64,000 bases of DNA from Hahella sp. KA22 (GCF_004135205.1 NZ_CP035490.1:1116001-1180000), one strand, 5' to 3'. Positions 53,775 through 63,601 are shown, numbered from the stretch's first letter. Program-made: numbers and translations. Notes: generated from the sequence alone by a model not told the origin.

Positions 53775-54374
53775 ATGAGTTATAGAAATCGCCTGTGGGT
53801 CGGTATGATGGTGTTAGCGGCCAGCCAGTTTGCGCACGCCGAAGAATTTGAGCAGCATGGGGCGCATGTACATGGCGCGGCGACCATGAATCTGGCGCTG
53901 GAAGAGGGAAATCTGGTTGTGGAGCTGGAAAGCCCCGCGATGAACCTGGTGGGGTTTGAACATGCTCCCGCTACCGACGCAGAGCGTCAGCAAGTGGAGA
54001 AGGCGGCGGTTTTGCTGAACAAGGGCGAAGAGCTGTTTGGCCTGACCCCGGCCGCAGGTTGTAAGCTGCTGTCGGCGGAAGTGGATGGCGATGTATTCGA
54101 ATACGACGAAGATGGCGGCAAGCATGAGGAAGCGGCTCACGATGAGCATGAACACGGTGATGACGAAGATGATCATGACCATCATGAACACGGCCACTCC
54201 GATATCGACGCCTCATACATCTTCGAGTGCGGCGCCGCGGGCAAGCTCACTTCAGTGGACGTTTTGTTGTTCAAGCATTTCCCAGGCCTGAAAGATCTCG
54301 ACGTACAGGTGATTGGACCGAAGGGGCAGACCGCCATAGAGCTGAGCCCGGAAAAACATCAGATTAATTTGTAA
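53775..54374 (+). CDS. zrgA: DUF2796 (ZrgA-like) His-rich periplasmic zinc protein
   Basis: From ATG 53775 the protein has 199 residues with a signal peptide (SYRNRLWVGMMVLAASQFA, cleavage after AHA). It has EQHGAHVHGAATMNLALEEGNLVVELESPAMNLVGFEH near the start, and a His/Asp/Glu-rich loop near 120-145 (HEEAAHDEHEHGDDEDDHD), which probably binds zinc. Homologues include ZrgA, a Zur-controlled zinc-uptake component. A frame extension back to 53622 crosses the Zur-like operator, so it is rejected. First gene of an ABC operon. Confidence 0.92.
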   Translation: MSYRNRLWVGMMVLAASQFAHAEEFEQHGAHVHGAATMNLALEEGNLVVELESPAMNLVGFEHAPATDAERQQVEKAAVLLNKGEELFGLTPAAGCKLLSAEVDGDVFEYDEDGGKHEEAAHDEHEHGDDEDDHDHHEHGHSDIDASYIFECGAAGKLTSVDVLLFKHFPGLKDLDVQVIGPKGQTAIELSPEKHQINL

Positions 54375-54391
54375 GTAGTGAGAATGGCGTC

Positions 54392-55165
54392 ATGCAGAAT
54401 GTAAGCGAACCCGCCATCGCGCCAGAGCGAGACGCGGCGGTTCAACCTGCGCCGACCCGCGCCCTTGTGCAGCTGGAAGGTCTAAAGTTTCGTTGGCCCG
54501 GGGGCGATGACGATGTGCTGGATATTCCTGAGCTGCAGGTGCGGGAGGGAGAACGCATCTTTCTGCGCGGCGCCAGCGGTAGTGGCAAAACGACGCTGCT
54601 AAGCCTGCTTGGAGGCGTGATTCAGCCCAGGGAGGGAAGCATCAAGGTGATGGATTCTGAACTGAGCGCGCTCGGCGCTTCAAGCCGGGATAGTTTCAGG
54701 GCGGACAACATCGGCTTCATTTTTCAGATGTTTAATCTGATTCCTTACTTGTCGCTGGTGGATAACGTGACGTTGTCCTGCCGCTTCTCCAAGGCGCGGC
54801 GACAACGAGTGGGCGCTCGCGGCGTCAGTTTGACGCAGGAAGCGGAGCGCTTGCTGTCTCATTTGCGTCTGGATGTCGGCAAACTCGGGCGCAGGCCGGT
54901 GACTGACCTTAGTGTGGGGCAGCAACAACGGGTCGCCGTGGCGCGGGCCCTGATCGGCTCGCCTGGGCTGATCATCGCCGATGAACCTACTTCAGCTCTG
55001 GATGCGGACGCCCGTGTGGCGTTTATCGAACTGCTGTTTCAGGAAGTGGCCGCCAGTGGATCGACGCTGGTGTTTGTCAGTCATGATCCCGCTTTGCAGG
55101 ACCTGTTTGACCGCACGGTCAGCCTGGCGGAAATCAATCGCGCTTATCAGCCAATGGAATCTTGA
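54392..55165 (+). CDS. ABC transporter ATP-binding protein of the zinc locus
   Basis: The 257-residue MacB/LolD-like ATPase has Walker A GASGSGKTTLL near residue 54, signature LSVGQQQR near 170 (S-V-G-Q instead of S-G-G-Q), Walker B LIIADEPTSALD near 190 and switch His in SHDPAL. It lies 17 bases after the DUF2796 gene and overlaps nothing, and pairs with the FtsX-like permease downstream. Such pairs work as mechanotransmission or export systems; whether it moves zinc is inferred from the operator. Confidence 0.9.
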   Translation: MQNVSEPAIAPERDAAVQPAPTRALVQLEGLKFRWPGGDDDVLDIPELQVREGERIFLRGASGSGKTTLLSLLGGVIQPREGSIKVMDSELSALGASSRDSFRADNIGFIFQMFNLIPYLSLVDNVTLSCRFSKARRQRVGARGVSLTQEAERLLSHLRLDVGKLGRRPVTDLSVGQQQRVAVARALIGSPGLIIADEPTSALDADARVAFIELLFQEVAASGSTLVFVSHDPALQDLFDRTVSLAEINRAYQPMES

Positions 55166-55185
55166 CCTGCGGGAGCCGCTTTTTG

Positions 55186-56439
55186 ATGTCTATTTACAGT
55201 TTGACGTTACGCAGCCTGTTGAATCGCAAGACAACGGCGCTGCTGACTATTTTCTCCATCGCCGTCAGCGTCATGCTTTTGTTGGGCGTGGACAACATTC
55301 GTCGGGAAGCCAAAGCGGGTTTCGCCAACACAATTTCCGGCGCTGACCTGATTGTGGGCGCTCGCAGCGGCTCCGTGCAGCTCTTGCTGTACTCGGTTTT
55401 CCGCATCGGCAACGCCACCAACAATATTTCCTGGCATAGCTATCAGGAAGTGGCCGGCATGAAACGGGTGAAATGGACCATCCCGTTGTCGTTAGGCGAC
55501 TCACATCGCGGCTATCGCGTGCTGGGCACCAATACGGATTACTTTGCACACTTCCGCTACGGGGCCAAGCGTGAGCTGGCGTTTAGCGACGGCGGCCGTT
55601 TCGATGATGTATACGACGCCGTATTAGGCGCGGAAGTGGCGGAGAAACTTGGCTATAAGCTTGGCCAATCCATTGTGATATCTCACGGCGCAGGCGAAGT
55701 GAGTTTCGCCAATCACGATGATAAGCCTTTCAAAGTAGTCGGTATTTTGAAAAAGACCGGCACTCCGGTGGATCGCACCGTACATGTCTCCCTGGAAGGC
55801 ATTGAAGCCATCCATTTGGGGTGGGATAGCGGCGCCCCCAGTGGGTCGATTAGCGCGGAGCAGGCGCGGCATGCGGACTTACAGCCCAAGCTGATAACCG
55901 CCTTTCTGGTTGGACTGGACTCTAAAATCGCCACCTTCACTCTGCAAAGGGCGATCAATAATTATCGCGGCGAGCCGTTGCTGGCGATCCTGCCGGGAGT
56001 GGCGCTGCAGGAGCTATGGAGCATGATGGGCGTGGCGGAGGTGGCTTTGCTCGCTGTCTCGGCATTTGTCGTCGCGACTGGCTTGATCGGCATGTTGACG
56101 GTAATCTGGTCAGGGTTGAACGAACGCCGTCGGGAAATGGCCATTCTGCGTTCCGTCGGCGCCAGGCCGCGGCACATTTTCGTTCTACTGATGATCGAGG
56201 CCGGTTTGATGGCGGTTTGCGGCGTGCTGGTCGGTGTTGCAATGCTGTTCCTGACGTTGTTCGCCGCTCAGCCTGTGCTGGAGAATTATTTCGGCCTGTT
56301 TATCGGCGTGGACCCGCTGACCATGGATAACCTCGCCGTCCTGGGCGGCATCATCCTGGCGGGCGTATTAATCGGAGCGGCGCCGGCCTATCGGGCTTAT
56401 CGCTATTCTCTGGCGGACGGAATGACAATTAGAACATGA
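55186..56439 (+). CDS. FtsX/MacB-like ABC permease of the zinc locus
   Basis: From ATG 55186 (GGGAG upstream) the protein has 417 residues. There is an N-terminal membrane segment (MSIYSLTLRSLLNRKTTALLTIFSIAVSVMLLLGV), a large periplasmic domain and three membrane segments in the C-terminal FtsX domain, with NERRREMAILRSVGARPRHIFVLLMIEAG typical of MacB/LolC permeases. An extension to 55162 is less likely. Its stop overlaps the hydrolase start (ATGA). Confidence 0.9.
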   Translation: MSIYSLTLRSLLNRKTTALLTIFSIAVSVMLLLGVDNIRREAKAGFANTISGADLIVGARSGSVQLLLYSVFRIGNATNNISWHSYQEVAGMKRVKWTIPLSLGDSHRGYRVLGTNTDYFAHFRYGAKRELAFSDGGRFDDVYDAVLGAEVAEKLGYKLGQSIVISHGAGEVSFANHDDKPFKVVGILKKTGTPVDRTVHVSLEGIEAIHLGWDSGAPSGSISAEQARHADLQPKLITAFLVGLDSKIATFTLQRAINNYRGEPLLAILPGVALQELWSMMGVAEVALLAVSAFVVATGLIGMLTVIWSGLNERRREMAILRSVGARPRHIFVLLMIEAGLMAVCGVLVGVAMLFLTLFAAQPVLENYFGLFIGVDPLTMDNLAVLGGIILAGVLIGAAPAYRAYRYSLADGMTIRT

Positions 56440-57257
56440 GACAATCCTGGGCTAAGGCGCGAACATTCATGTGGGCTCTTATCAGCACTCTTTTGCTTAT
56501 CTGCTTTTCCGGCGCGGCGTTCTTCTGGTTATATCAGGACCGGATGATCTTCTTTCCGCAGCCGGTGGATGCGGGCAATCGCAGCAGATTGAAGTCCATA
56601 GAGTTTAAGTTTGAGCATGATGGCGTGACCTTATCCGGGTGGTTTCAGCGGGGAGAGATTTCTGCGCGTAAGCCGTTGCTGCTGTACTTTGGCGGCAATG
56701 GCGAAGAGGTATCCTGGAACGCCTGGGAGATGGAAAAGCTACCAGTGGAGTCATTTCTGCTGATGAACTACCGGGGCTATGGCGACAGCGAGGGCTCACC
56801 GGGGGAAGAGGCGTTGGTGGGCGACGCGGTCGCCTTATATGACCATCTCACGCGCAAACTGAAAATCGACCCTCAACATATCGTTCTGCTGGGACGTAGT
56901 CTGGGTTCCGGCGTGGCGGTGCAGCTGGCGGATCGCCGTCCGGTGCGGGCGGTGGTGTTGGCCACGCCATTTGACAGTCTGGCCGCCGTCGGCAAGCGAC
57001 ATTATCCCTGGCTGCCGGTCGGCCTGCTGGTGCGTCATCCTTTCAATTCACTGGCGCATGCGGCGACGATCAAAGCGCCTGCGCTGGCTTTGCTGGCGGG
57101 GAGAGACCGGGTTGTGCCCATGGAGCACGGGCAGCGCCTGATGGCGGCGTGGGGCGGTTCGCAACGGACAGTCACGCTGGATCGCGCGGATCACAACGAC
57201 ATCAGTATGTATCCAGAATACTGGCGTGCGATCAGTCAGTTTATTGAGAGTCTTTAA
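56436..57257 (+). CDS. Membrane-anchored alpha/beta hydrolase
   Basis: The 273-residue protein has one N-terminal membrane segment (about 10-32) and a hydrolase domain with LLYFGGNGEE, the nucleophile in LLGRSLGSGVAV near residue 155, the Asp in LAGRDRVVP near 222 and His in LDRADHNDIS. It resembles the ABHD13/YfhR-type family of inner-membrane hydrolases. It is translationally coupled with the ABC permease (4-base overlap), and its role in the zinc operon is unknown. Confidence 0.88.
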   Translation: MRQSWAKARTFMWALISTLLLICFSGAAFFWLYQDRMIFFPQPVDAGNRSRLKSIEFKFEHDGVTLSGWFQRGEISARKPLLLYFGGNGEEVSWNAWEMEKLPVESFLLMNYRGYGDSEGSPGEEALVGDAVALYDHLTRKLKIDPQHIVLLGRSLGSGVAVQLADRRPVRAVVLATPFDSLAAVGKRHYPWLPVGLLVRHPFNSLAHAATIKAPALALLAGRDRVVPMEHGQRLMAAWGGSQRTVTLDRADHNDISMYPEYWRAISQFIESL

Positions 57258-57263
57258 ATCCTC

Positions 57264-57289
57264 AGGAACTGTTCTTACGGATAGTTCCT
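57264..57289. terminator. Hairpin between convergent genes
   Basis: AGGAACT / AGTTCCT with a 12-base loop lies just after the hydrolase stop, before the convergent diguanylate cyclase gene. No T-run follows, so the termination role is uncertain. Confidence 0.4.
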
Positions 57290-57332
57290 ATCCCTGGGCG
57301 TAACCATCATCGCCGCTGGATACAGGCCTTGA

Positions 57333-59075
57333 TCAGCTTTCAGCGGCAACCAGACTTTCTTTCGATATATCCGACTCCCGGCGCGGGGCGCAGGAGCGAT
57401 AATCCACCACTCTGTTCCGGCCTTGCTGTTTCGCTGTGTAGAGCGCGTAGTCCGCACGTTCGAACAGCTTGTTGGGGCAGTCGAATTCGTCGTGATCCAT
57501 GCTTGCTACGCCGACGCTGATGGACAGCTTGTAGCCGGACTCGGTTTCTTCCGCCACTTTGACTCTGAGGCGATTGGCCAGGCTCATGGCGGCTTCGTGA
57601 TCTGTATTGGGCAGGATGACTGCGAACTCTTCGCCGCCATATCGGCAGGGGCAGTTCGGCTTACGTACGCCTTTCGCCAGTATGCGGGCGACTTCCTTCA
57701 ACGCATGGTCGCCGACGTTGTGGCCGTAGGTGTCGTTGAACTGTTTGAAGCAGTCGATATCGATGACCAGCAGAGTCAGTGGCTGTTTGCTCTGTTGGGC
57801 GCGATGAAATTCTGTTGCGAACTTGTCGTCGAAATGGCGGCGGTTGAACAGGCCGGTGAGGGCGTCTGTGTAGGTTTTGCGTTGCAGCTCGTTGACCCGG
57901 CTGCTCAGCGCCAGAGACAGCAATACCATTTCCGTCAGTGAGCCAATCTGGAAACCATTCTGGGTCAGCACGTTATGGGGCAGCAGGCCAAAGGTTTTCA
58001 GCATGTAGGCCAGCACGCCGATCAACAGCGCCGTCCAGGCGGTCATGTAATAGCGCGCAGGGCGCGATCCCGCCATTAACGCCAGTACGCCCATCAACAA
58101 TAATTGAGCGGCGATGACGAAGGTCAGCAGGGATATCGGCACGATCATCGTGTGGTAGGTAAAGAACGGCGTACAGGCCAGGCTGATCAGCATCAGCCAC
58201 TCCAGCACTCTGGCGGCGAAGTCGGTTCGGGGCGCAATTTGCTGCGTCACCAGAATCGAGCGGGCGAATTGTAACGCTCCGAGCAAAGAAAGAATCAGCA
58301 GGATCAACAGGCTGTGATTGGCGAACCAGGGAAAGTTCGGCCATAAAAACTGAAAAGTCAGTCCGTTATGCACCGCCATATACAGGCCATAACTGGTGAC
58401 GTACAGCAGATAGTGGGCGAAAGTGCGGTCGCGAACCGCGATAAACATGAAAAAGTTATAGATAACGAGGACCAGGAAGCCGCCGTAGTAAGCGCCATAA
58501 GCTAGCTGCTCCTTGCCGATGTGCTCCAGCAGCGCGTCTGGCGCATACAGGGACAGGCCGATGTTCATGGAGCCGTCGCTGCTGAAGCGCATGTAGTAGG
58601 TGTGGGACGCATTGGCCGGCAGCTTCAGAGGAAACAAGTAGTCGCGATGCTCGACGTCTCTGGAGTAGAAAGAAAGGCGATCGCCTGTGGCGTGGCGTTT
58701 CCAGGCTCCACCCGCCAGGGGCTCCCAAAGCGTCAGGTGATCAATCAAGGGATAGTCCTGACGCAGCGTGACCGCTAACTCTTCCGCTGTCGTGTTTTTC
58801 AGTGTAAACCTGACCCACCAGGCGGACTCAGAAAAACCAAAATTAGGAGACTGGCCTCCCGTGGATTTAAAGCGGTCGGCGAAATCAGGGGAACTGACTT
58901 CTTCAAAACGCAGGGATTGCGATGGGTCCTCCAGCAACGCCAGATGCGGCGTCAGCCCAGCCATGTCGAGGCCTTTGTCCACGTTGAACGGAGACACGCC
59001 ATCGGCCGCCTCCAGACTTTGGGCAAAAAGCAACACAAACACTAAGCAAGCTAGCGTATAGCTATGGCGAGGCAT
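57333..59075 (-). CDS. 7TM-DISM diguanylate cyclase
   Basis: The 580-residue protein has a signal peptide, a periplasmic 7TMR-DISMED2 domain (about 40-180, with FRFTLKNTTAEELAVTLRQDYPLIDHLTLW-type pattern), seven membrane segments (about 190-400) and a GGDEF domain with GGEEF near residue 480, in YGGEEFAVILPN. A catalytically active cyclase responding to a carbohydrate-like or other extracellular signal is expected. Stretch DALTGLFNRRHFDDK opens the catalytic domain. Signal ligand unknown. Confidence 0.9.
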   Translation of the reverse strand: MPRHSYTLACLVFVLLFAQSLEAADGVSPFNVDKGLDMAGLTPHLALLEDPSQSLRFEEVSSPDFADRFKSTGGQSPNFGFSESAWWVRFTLKNTTAEELAVTLRQDYPLIDHLTLWEPLAGGAWKRHATGDRLSFYSRDVEHRDYLFPLKLPANASHTYYMRFSSDGSMNIGLSLYAPDALLEHIGKEQLAYGAYYGGFLVLVIYNFFMFIAVRDRTFAHYLLYVTSYGLYMAVHNGLTFQFLWPNFPWFANHSLLILLILSLLGALQFARSILVTQQIAPRTDFAARVLEWLMLISLACTPFFTYHTMIVPISLLTFVIAAQLLLMGVLALMAGSRPARYYMTAWTALLIGVLAYMLKTFGLLPHNVLTQNGFQIGSLTEMVLLSLALSSRVNELQRKTYTDALTGLFNRRHFDDKFATEFHRAQQSKQPLTLLVIDIDCFKQFNDTYGHNVGDHALKEVARILAKGVRKPNCPCRYGGEEFAVILPNTDHEAAMSLANRLRVKVAEETESGYKLSISVGVASMDHDEFDCPNKLFERADYALYTAKQQGRNRVVDYRSCAPRRESDISKESLVAAES

Positions 59076-59283
59076 TTGGCCATCTCCAAAAAGTTGACTA
59101 ACTTATGTTCCTTTGGAAGAAATAGCTTCCATGCCCTCTCCTAGCTTACGCCGGAGGAAAGGCGCAATAGTCGGTTAGTATCACCAATAAAGGCCGCATT
59201 GTCGACTTAACGGCAGGCTGTTGCAAGCCCCCTTTGTAGGCCCCTTTTCTTCACCGTCAGATGCTGCAAGCGCCATTCGGCGC

Positions 59284-61602
59284 TTAGTTTGCGGAGACTG
59301 TCGCGCATCCGGGAGACCTGAATTCCACTGGCGTTTCCGGCGCATCACGATGCACTTTCAGATACTCGATAATCGCCATACGTTGCTTCTCTGTGAGCAG
59401 GGGACCGATGACGCCTTTGGGCAGCGGATTAGCCTCCGAGTCCCGCAGGAACGCACGCCAGTCCGTCACGGAGGCGGAGAACGCGTGACCGCTGTTGCTG
59501 TTGCCGGGTAACCGGGTATCGAACCAAAAGCCGTTGGCGTCCGCGCCCTGTGGCGGCTGTGAAACGAAGCCGACGCGTTGGGGATCAAAATCTCGATAGC
59601 CCACCTGAAAACGGTTTTCCCGCTGCTCGGGTGGCGATAACAACTGATAGAGATTAGGCACCGAACCGTTGTGCAGAAAGGGCGGCGTCGCCCAGACTCC
59701 CGCCAGAGGACGCGGTTTATAGCCTGCGACTTCCTGCGGCAGGTCAAGCGTGCCGAACCCCTCCAGGCATTGACGTTGCGCATAGTCGATATTGTTGTCG
59801 GCGTAGTAGCGGTTTTTCACCATGACGCCAATGAGATTCAATGCCAAACCTTCAGACAGTCTGTGGATGTCCTGCTTCGCCAGCAGGTTGTCGATGTCTT
59901 TGGTTCCCTGTTGAGTGAGTCTTAACAATTTCCCGTTAAGGCAGAGCAAGTCGCAGCTTTCCACGTAATGGGGACGATAGGACGTTTTCGAGGAAGCGCT
60001 ATCTTCTGGCGTGGACAGACTGTTTAGCGCTGTTGCAATAGCGGTGAAATCGCCAATCGGCGCCACGACGGGAATGATGTCGTTGGCGGGATAAGCGGCC
60101 AGCAGCTCCGGCAACTCGCCGAGAGGCAGCTCCCGCTCCTGGCGCAGTGCGATGATCTGTCTCAGTCCGGCGCGCACCTCGCGGATCAGACGTTGCGTAA
60201 ACAAAGGGCGTAAGGCGTCATCGATATCCTGATTGCTCAATCCGGTCGCAGACAGGTCATAGTGCTTGTCGATAAAGGCCTGGGCGGCGCTGGGATCGGT
60301 GCCGACCACGCTGAGCGGCGCCACGGATATCATCCATTCCGACCAGGGGGCGGGTTTCAGAGGAGCATTGATCTCCAGGTCGGCGGTGTTCGCCTCATGG
60401 GGGCCATGACATCCCTGGCAGTAGCGTCGGAAGAGTCCTTCGCCCTGGGCGACGAGGTCTTGATCCACGGGACCGAATACTTCTTCCGGCCAAGTGGGCG
60501 CTTTGAGCGTTTGCAATGCGCTTTCAATACGGGCGAGATCTTCGATACGCACGGCGCTGTGGAAGCGTTCGCCGGGAGGGACCGGGGAGCCGTCGGGGTT
60601 CACCAGATCAATGCGCGCGCCGACGCCAAGCGCCTCACCAATATTGCGCGCCAGAGGCTGCGCCACCGAACCGTTATACTGCACCCAGTTGAACTTCCAT
60701 ATATCCCACAGGTAGGGATAGCTGACTGGCGCTGCGCCGACTTGATAATTGGACGCGCTCAAGTGGTCGCCGAACAGGGTATTGCCGATGCGGCCCAGGG
60801 CGTCGGTGCGGCCGTAACCTTCGTCCACCGGGTAGAGTTTACGCAGAGGGTTATTCTGGCCCGCGCCGACAAATCCGCCGACACTGCTCCACAAGGCGGA
60901 GCGCAGCTCATCTTTGCCTTCGGGGTAGCGATCACTCAGCACTTTCTGCGCAAAGCGGTCGAATTTCCAGGGATTGACGGCGGTATAAAACAGAGAGGCC
61001 ACCAACGTCGGCGCGAACGCGCCGCGCTCCATGCTGGTGAGCGCGTGCATGGCGGGACCGCCGTCGACGCGCACGGCGTAACGAACGCCATCGCGTTGAT
61101 AATGCAGTTCACCGCTATGGCAGGCGGCGCAGGAGACATCCAGAACGTCTTCGCCGATTGCAGGATCAAGGTGTTTGCTGAAACCCAACGGAAGCTGGTC
61201 AGGATTGGCTGCGCTGGGGACGGGATCGACGATAAAGCGGAAAAGCCGCATGCGTTCCGGGTCCGCCAGGCGTTGTTCGCTGAAAGGCTCCTCCAGGTGT
61301 ATGAACCAGTTATAACGCACCGCGCCAGCGGATGCGCCCTGGGGCATGGAAACTCCTTGGGGAGTGTAGTAGTAAAGCTCCCGCAAGGAGGCGTTGTCGC
61401 CATCCCAGCCCTGATCCAGATACACATATTTATCGACGGGCTCCGCCGCCGGCAGGCTGTTATTGGGATACAGCACAAACCAGGCGAACCCGGCGCATGC
61501 GGCGACGACCAATACAATAATGGCGAGCGTTAGCCACTTGATCAGTCGCAGCGGCGCGCTGCGTTTTTGCTGGACAAACTTCATACTTCCCTTGGAGGTC
61601 AT
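59284..61602 (-). CDS. Large di-heme c-type cytochrome, RoxA/di-heme peroxidase-like, membrane anchored
   Basis: The 772-residue protein has an uncleaved N-terminal membrane segment (about 22-46) and two haem-binding motifs, CAACH near residue 160 and CQGCH near 400. The pattern DQGWDG...RYNWFIHLEEPFSEQRL...LPLGFSKHLD and the C-terminal PLAGVWATPPFLHNGSVPNLYQLLSPPEQR match di-heme cytochromes of the RoxA/RoxB rubber-oxygenase and MauG/peroxidase-related group. The start at 61602 has GGAAAGGA upstream. It lies 39 bases after a paralogous cytochrome gene. Substrate unknown. Confidence 0.85.
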   Translation of the reverse strand: MTSKGSMKFVQQKRSAPLRLIKWLTLAIIVLVVAACAGFAWFVLYPNNSLPAAEPVDKYVYLDQGWDGDNASLRELYYYTPQGVSMPQGASAGAVRYNWFIHLEEPFSEQRLADPERMRLFRFIVDPVPSAANPDQLPLGFSKHLDPAIGEDVLDVSCAACHSGELHYQRDGVRYAVRVDGGPAMHALTSMERGAFAPTLVASLFYTAVNPWKFDRFAQKVLSDRYPEGKDELRSALWSSVGGFVGAGQNNPLRKLYPVDEGYGRTDALGRIGNTLFGDHLSASNYQVGAAPVSYPYLWDIWKFNWVQYNGSVAQPLARNIGEALGVGARIDLVNPDGSPVPPGERFHSAVRIEDLARIESALQTLKAPTWPEEVFGPVDQDLVAQGEGLFRRYCQGCHGPHEANTADLEINAPLKPAPWSEWMISVAPLSVVGTDPSAAQAFIDKHYDLSATGLSNQDIDDALRPLFTQRLIREVRAGLRQIIALRQERELPLGELPELLAAYPANDIIPVVAPIGDFTAIATALNSLSTPEDSASSKTSYRPHYVESCDLLCLNGKLLRLTQQGTKDIDNLLAKQDIHRLSEGLALNLIGVMVKNRYYADNNIDYAQRQCLEGFGTLDLPQEVAGYKPRPLAGVWATPPFLHNGSVPNLYQLLSPPEQRENRFQVGYRDFDPQRVGFVSQPPQGADANGFWFDTRLPGNSNSGHAFSASVTDWRAFLRDSEANPLPKGVIGPLLTEKQRMAIIEYLKVHRDAPETPVEFRSPGCATVSAN

Positions 61603-61641
61603 ATCCTTTCCTTTCGCACCTGTTTCGTTCTTATTGCGTTG

Positions 61642-63405
61642 TTATAGAGACTTCAGATATTCGAGCAGCGCTTGCTTTTCATCAGCGCTCAGATCCACGC
61701 CAAACGCGTGTCCTGCATTGCTGTTTCCGGGCAGGCGCGTGTCGAACAGCGTGGCGCCGGGAACCTGCTCTGTGCTGACGCCGACCTTAACGGGATCGAA
61801 CTCACGATCGCCCACATAGAATGTTTGCGGGCGTTGTTCCGGCGGCAGCAGTAGTGATTGCAGATTGGGGACGGAGCCGTTATGCAAATAGGGCGCGGAC
61901 GACCAGACGCCATCCAGCGGGCGTCCTTTGTAATAGCGTGGAATCGCCGCCGCGTCAGGCTTGCCGCTGGGATGTGAGGCTTCCGCCACATCCAGAGTGG
62001 CGGCGATGGGGTGACGCACGATAGCCCCGATGGCGGCGTGAATGACCAGCTTGATGCTGGGCTCCGTCGCTCCGAGCGCCGCGCCGCCGAATACCATCAG
62101 CTTACGTCCCTGATAAGGTCCGCTTTGTGCGCTGGCGCGCAGGAAATTCATGGCCATTTTAGGGTCGGTGCCAACTTCATCAAGCGGCGTCAGAGCGACA
62201 CTGATCTTCGCGTCAGGCGCGGTGTGGCCCGTCAGCGTATGGCAGGAGAGACAGCGTTCCGCATATAGACTGCGCCCTTGTTCTACTCGTTGCGTATCCA
62301 ACTTACCAAGAATCGATTCCGGCCACTTCGGCGCCTGCAGGGCTTCATTGCGCTTTTGAATATCGCCCAGATTGCCGAAATTGACGCTGCTGGGATAACC
62401 GGGCAACTCGCTGTGACCATCCACAGTCGCCGCGCCGTATACCGCCAGCGCGGTAGTCACGTTTTGCGCCAGAGGCCCCGGGGCGGCGTTGCTGGCGGAG
62501 CCGTTCCACTGCACCAGATCCATACGCGGGGTGCCCCACAGTACTGGAAAGCTGACCGGCGCATCGGGCGAGCGTCGGTTTTCCGGTTGATGCGTGATTT
62601 CAGAGGTGACCACATTAAAGATCTGCCCGAACGCATCCAGCCTTCCGCGACCGTAGGGAACCTCAGTGCTGTTCATAGCGAAACGCTCGGAGAAATAGTC
62701 CAGACGCAGCTGCAGGTCTGCTTTCAGTTGTGCCTCTGTTTCAACCAATAACGCTTTTTTGAAGCGGGAGAATTTCTCGGGTTGCGCCAGTGTTGCTTGT
62801 ACGCTGTCGCGAATAGCGAATTCCAGGCCGCTGTAGTTGATCAGCGCTGAGCCGCCGTCAATACGGATGCTTTTTCCTTTATAACGCACTTCCGCCGTGT
62901 GGCAGGCGGCGCATCCTAATCCCGCCCAGGCGACTCCGTTGGCGTCCACATCTTTGGCGAAGCCCACAGGCAATGCGTCGGGGTTGTGTTCGGAAGCCGG
63001 CGCGCTCAGGAATCCCAGTTCATCCATATGCGCAGCGGTCAGGAACGGCGCTGCGTTATCCGCCTGTTCCAAATGTAGAAGCCAGTCATAGGGAACGATG
63101 CGTGAACCGAAAGAGGCGAACTGAGCCTGGTCCCGGGTGGCGTTGGACCAGCCTTGTTGCAAATGAACCACCTCTGGCGCATTCCCCGGCCCAGTTTTAG
63201 GTGCGTCAGGCGTTGTGTCCGTGGCCTCTTCCGTCTGACGACAGGCGGCGACGCTGAGTAGCAGCGCCAGCGCGCATACCGCCAGAACCAGGCGCCGCGC
63301 ACGCAGTGAGGGAGAACTGGAGAGTGGCGATTGGGCGTCGCCGGGTAATAAGGAATGTCTGGGCAAGGCGCGTAGTAAGCCCCGGCCGAATGAACAGCAA
63401 AGCAT
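61642..63405 (-). CDS. Di-heme c-type cytochrome lipoprotein, RoxA/di-heme peroxidase-like
   Basis: The 587-residue protein is paralogous to the next cytochrome. Its N-terminus is long and basic, then has a hydrophobic run with lipobox (LVLAVCALALLLSVAAC), so it is probably lipidated at the Cys near residue 54. Haem motifs are CAACH near 165 and CLSCH near 388. The segments VVHLQQGWSNATRDQAQF, PYDWLLHLEQAD, LPVGFAKDVDANGV and WSSAPYLHNGSVPNLQSLLLPPEQR fit the RoxA/di-heme peroxidase group. The exact start codon is uncertain, since no strong ribosome site precedes ATG 63405. Confidence 0.83.
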   Translation of the reverse strand: MLCCSFGRGLLRALPRHSLLPGDAQSPLSSSPSLRARRLVLAVCALALLLSVAACRQTEEATDTTPDAPKTGPGNAPEVVHLQQGWSNATRDQAQFASFGSRIVPYDWLLHLEQADNAAPFLTAAHMDELGFLSAPASEHNPDALPVGFAKDVDANGVAWAGLGCAACHTAEVRYKGKSIRIDGGSALINYSGLEFAIRDSVQATLAQPEKFSRFKKALLVETEAQLKADLQLRLDYFSERFAMNSTEVPYGRGRLDAFGQIFNVVTSEITHQPENRRSPDAPVSFPVLWGTPRMDLVQWNGSASNAAPGPLAQNVTTALAVYGAATVDGHSELPGYPSSVNFGNLGDIQKRNEALQAPKWPESILGKLDTQRVEQGRSLYAERCLSCHTLTGHTAPDAKISVALTPLDEVGTDPKMAMNFLRASAQSGPYQGRKLMVFGGAALGATEPSIKLVIHAAIGAIVRHPIAATLDVAEASHPSGKPDAAAIPRYYKGRPLDGVWSSAPYLHNGSVPNLQSLLLPPEQRPQTFYVGDREFDPVKVGVSTEQVPGATLFDTRLPGNSNAGHAFGVDLSADEKQALLEYLKSL

Positions 63406-63601
63406 TGTGTACAGTCCTGGATGTCCCTGAAAAGCGGATTGGTATCTTTAATTGTTATCGCCGCCAGTTAACTAACGATGTACTGATCGGCCGTACGCAA
63501 AATGAATGTCCTCTGCGTACGCATTAACTATAGTTCATGTTTCTGTGAAACCGTGAGAGTTTATTGCTTATTTTTCAGAGAGTTGTTCAAAAAATGATAA
63601 A

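Noticed and set aside
60262-61533. 423-codon frame opposite the first di-heme cytochrome
   Set aside because: Antisense shadow of a gene with clear CxxCH motifs and family signatures.
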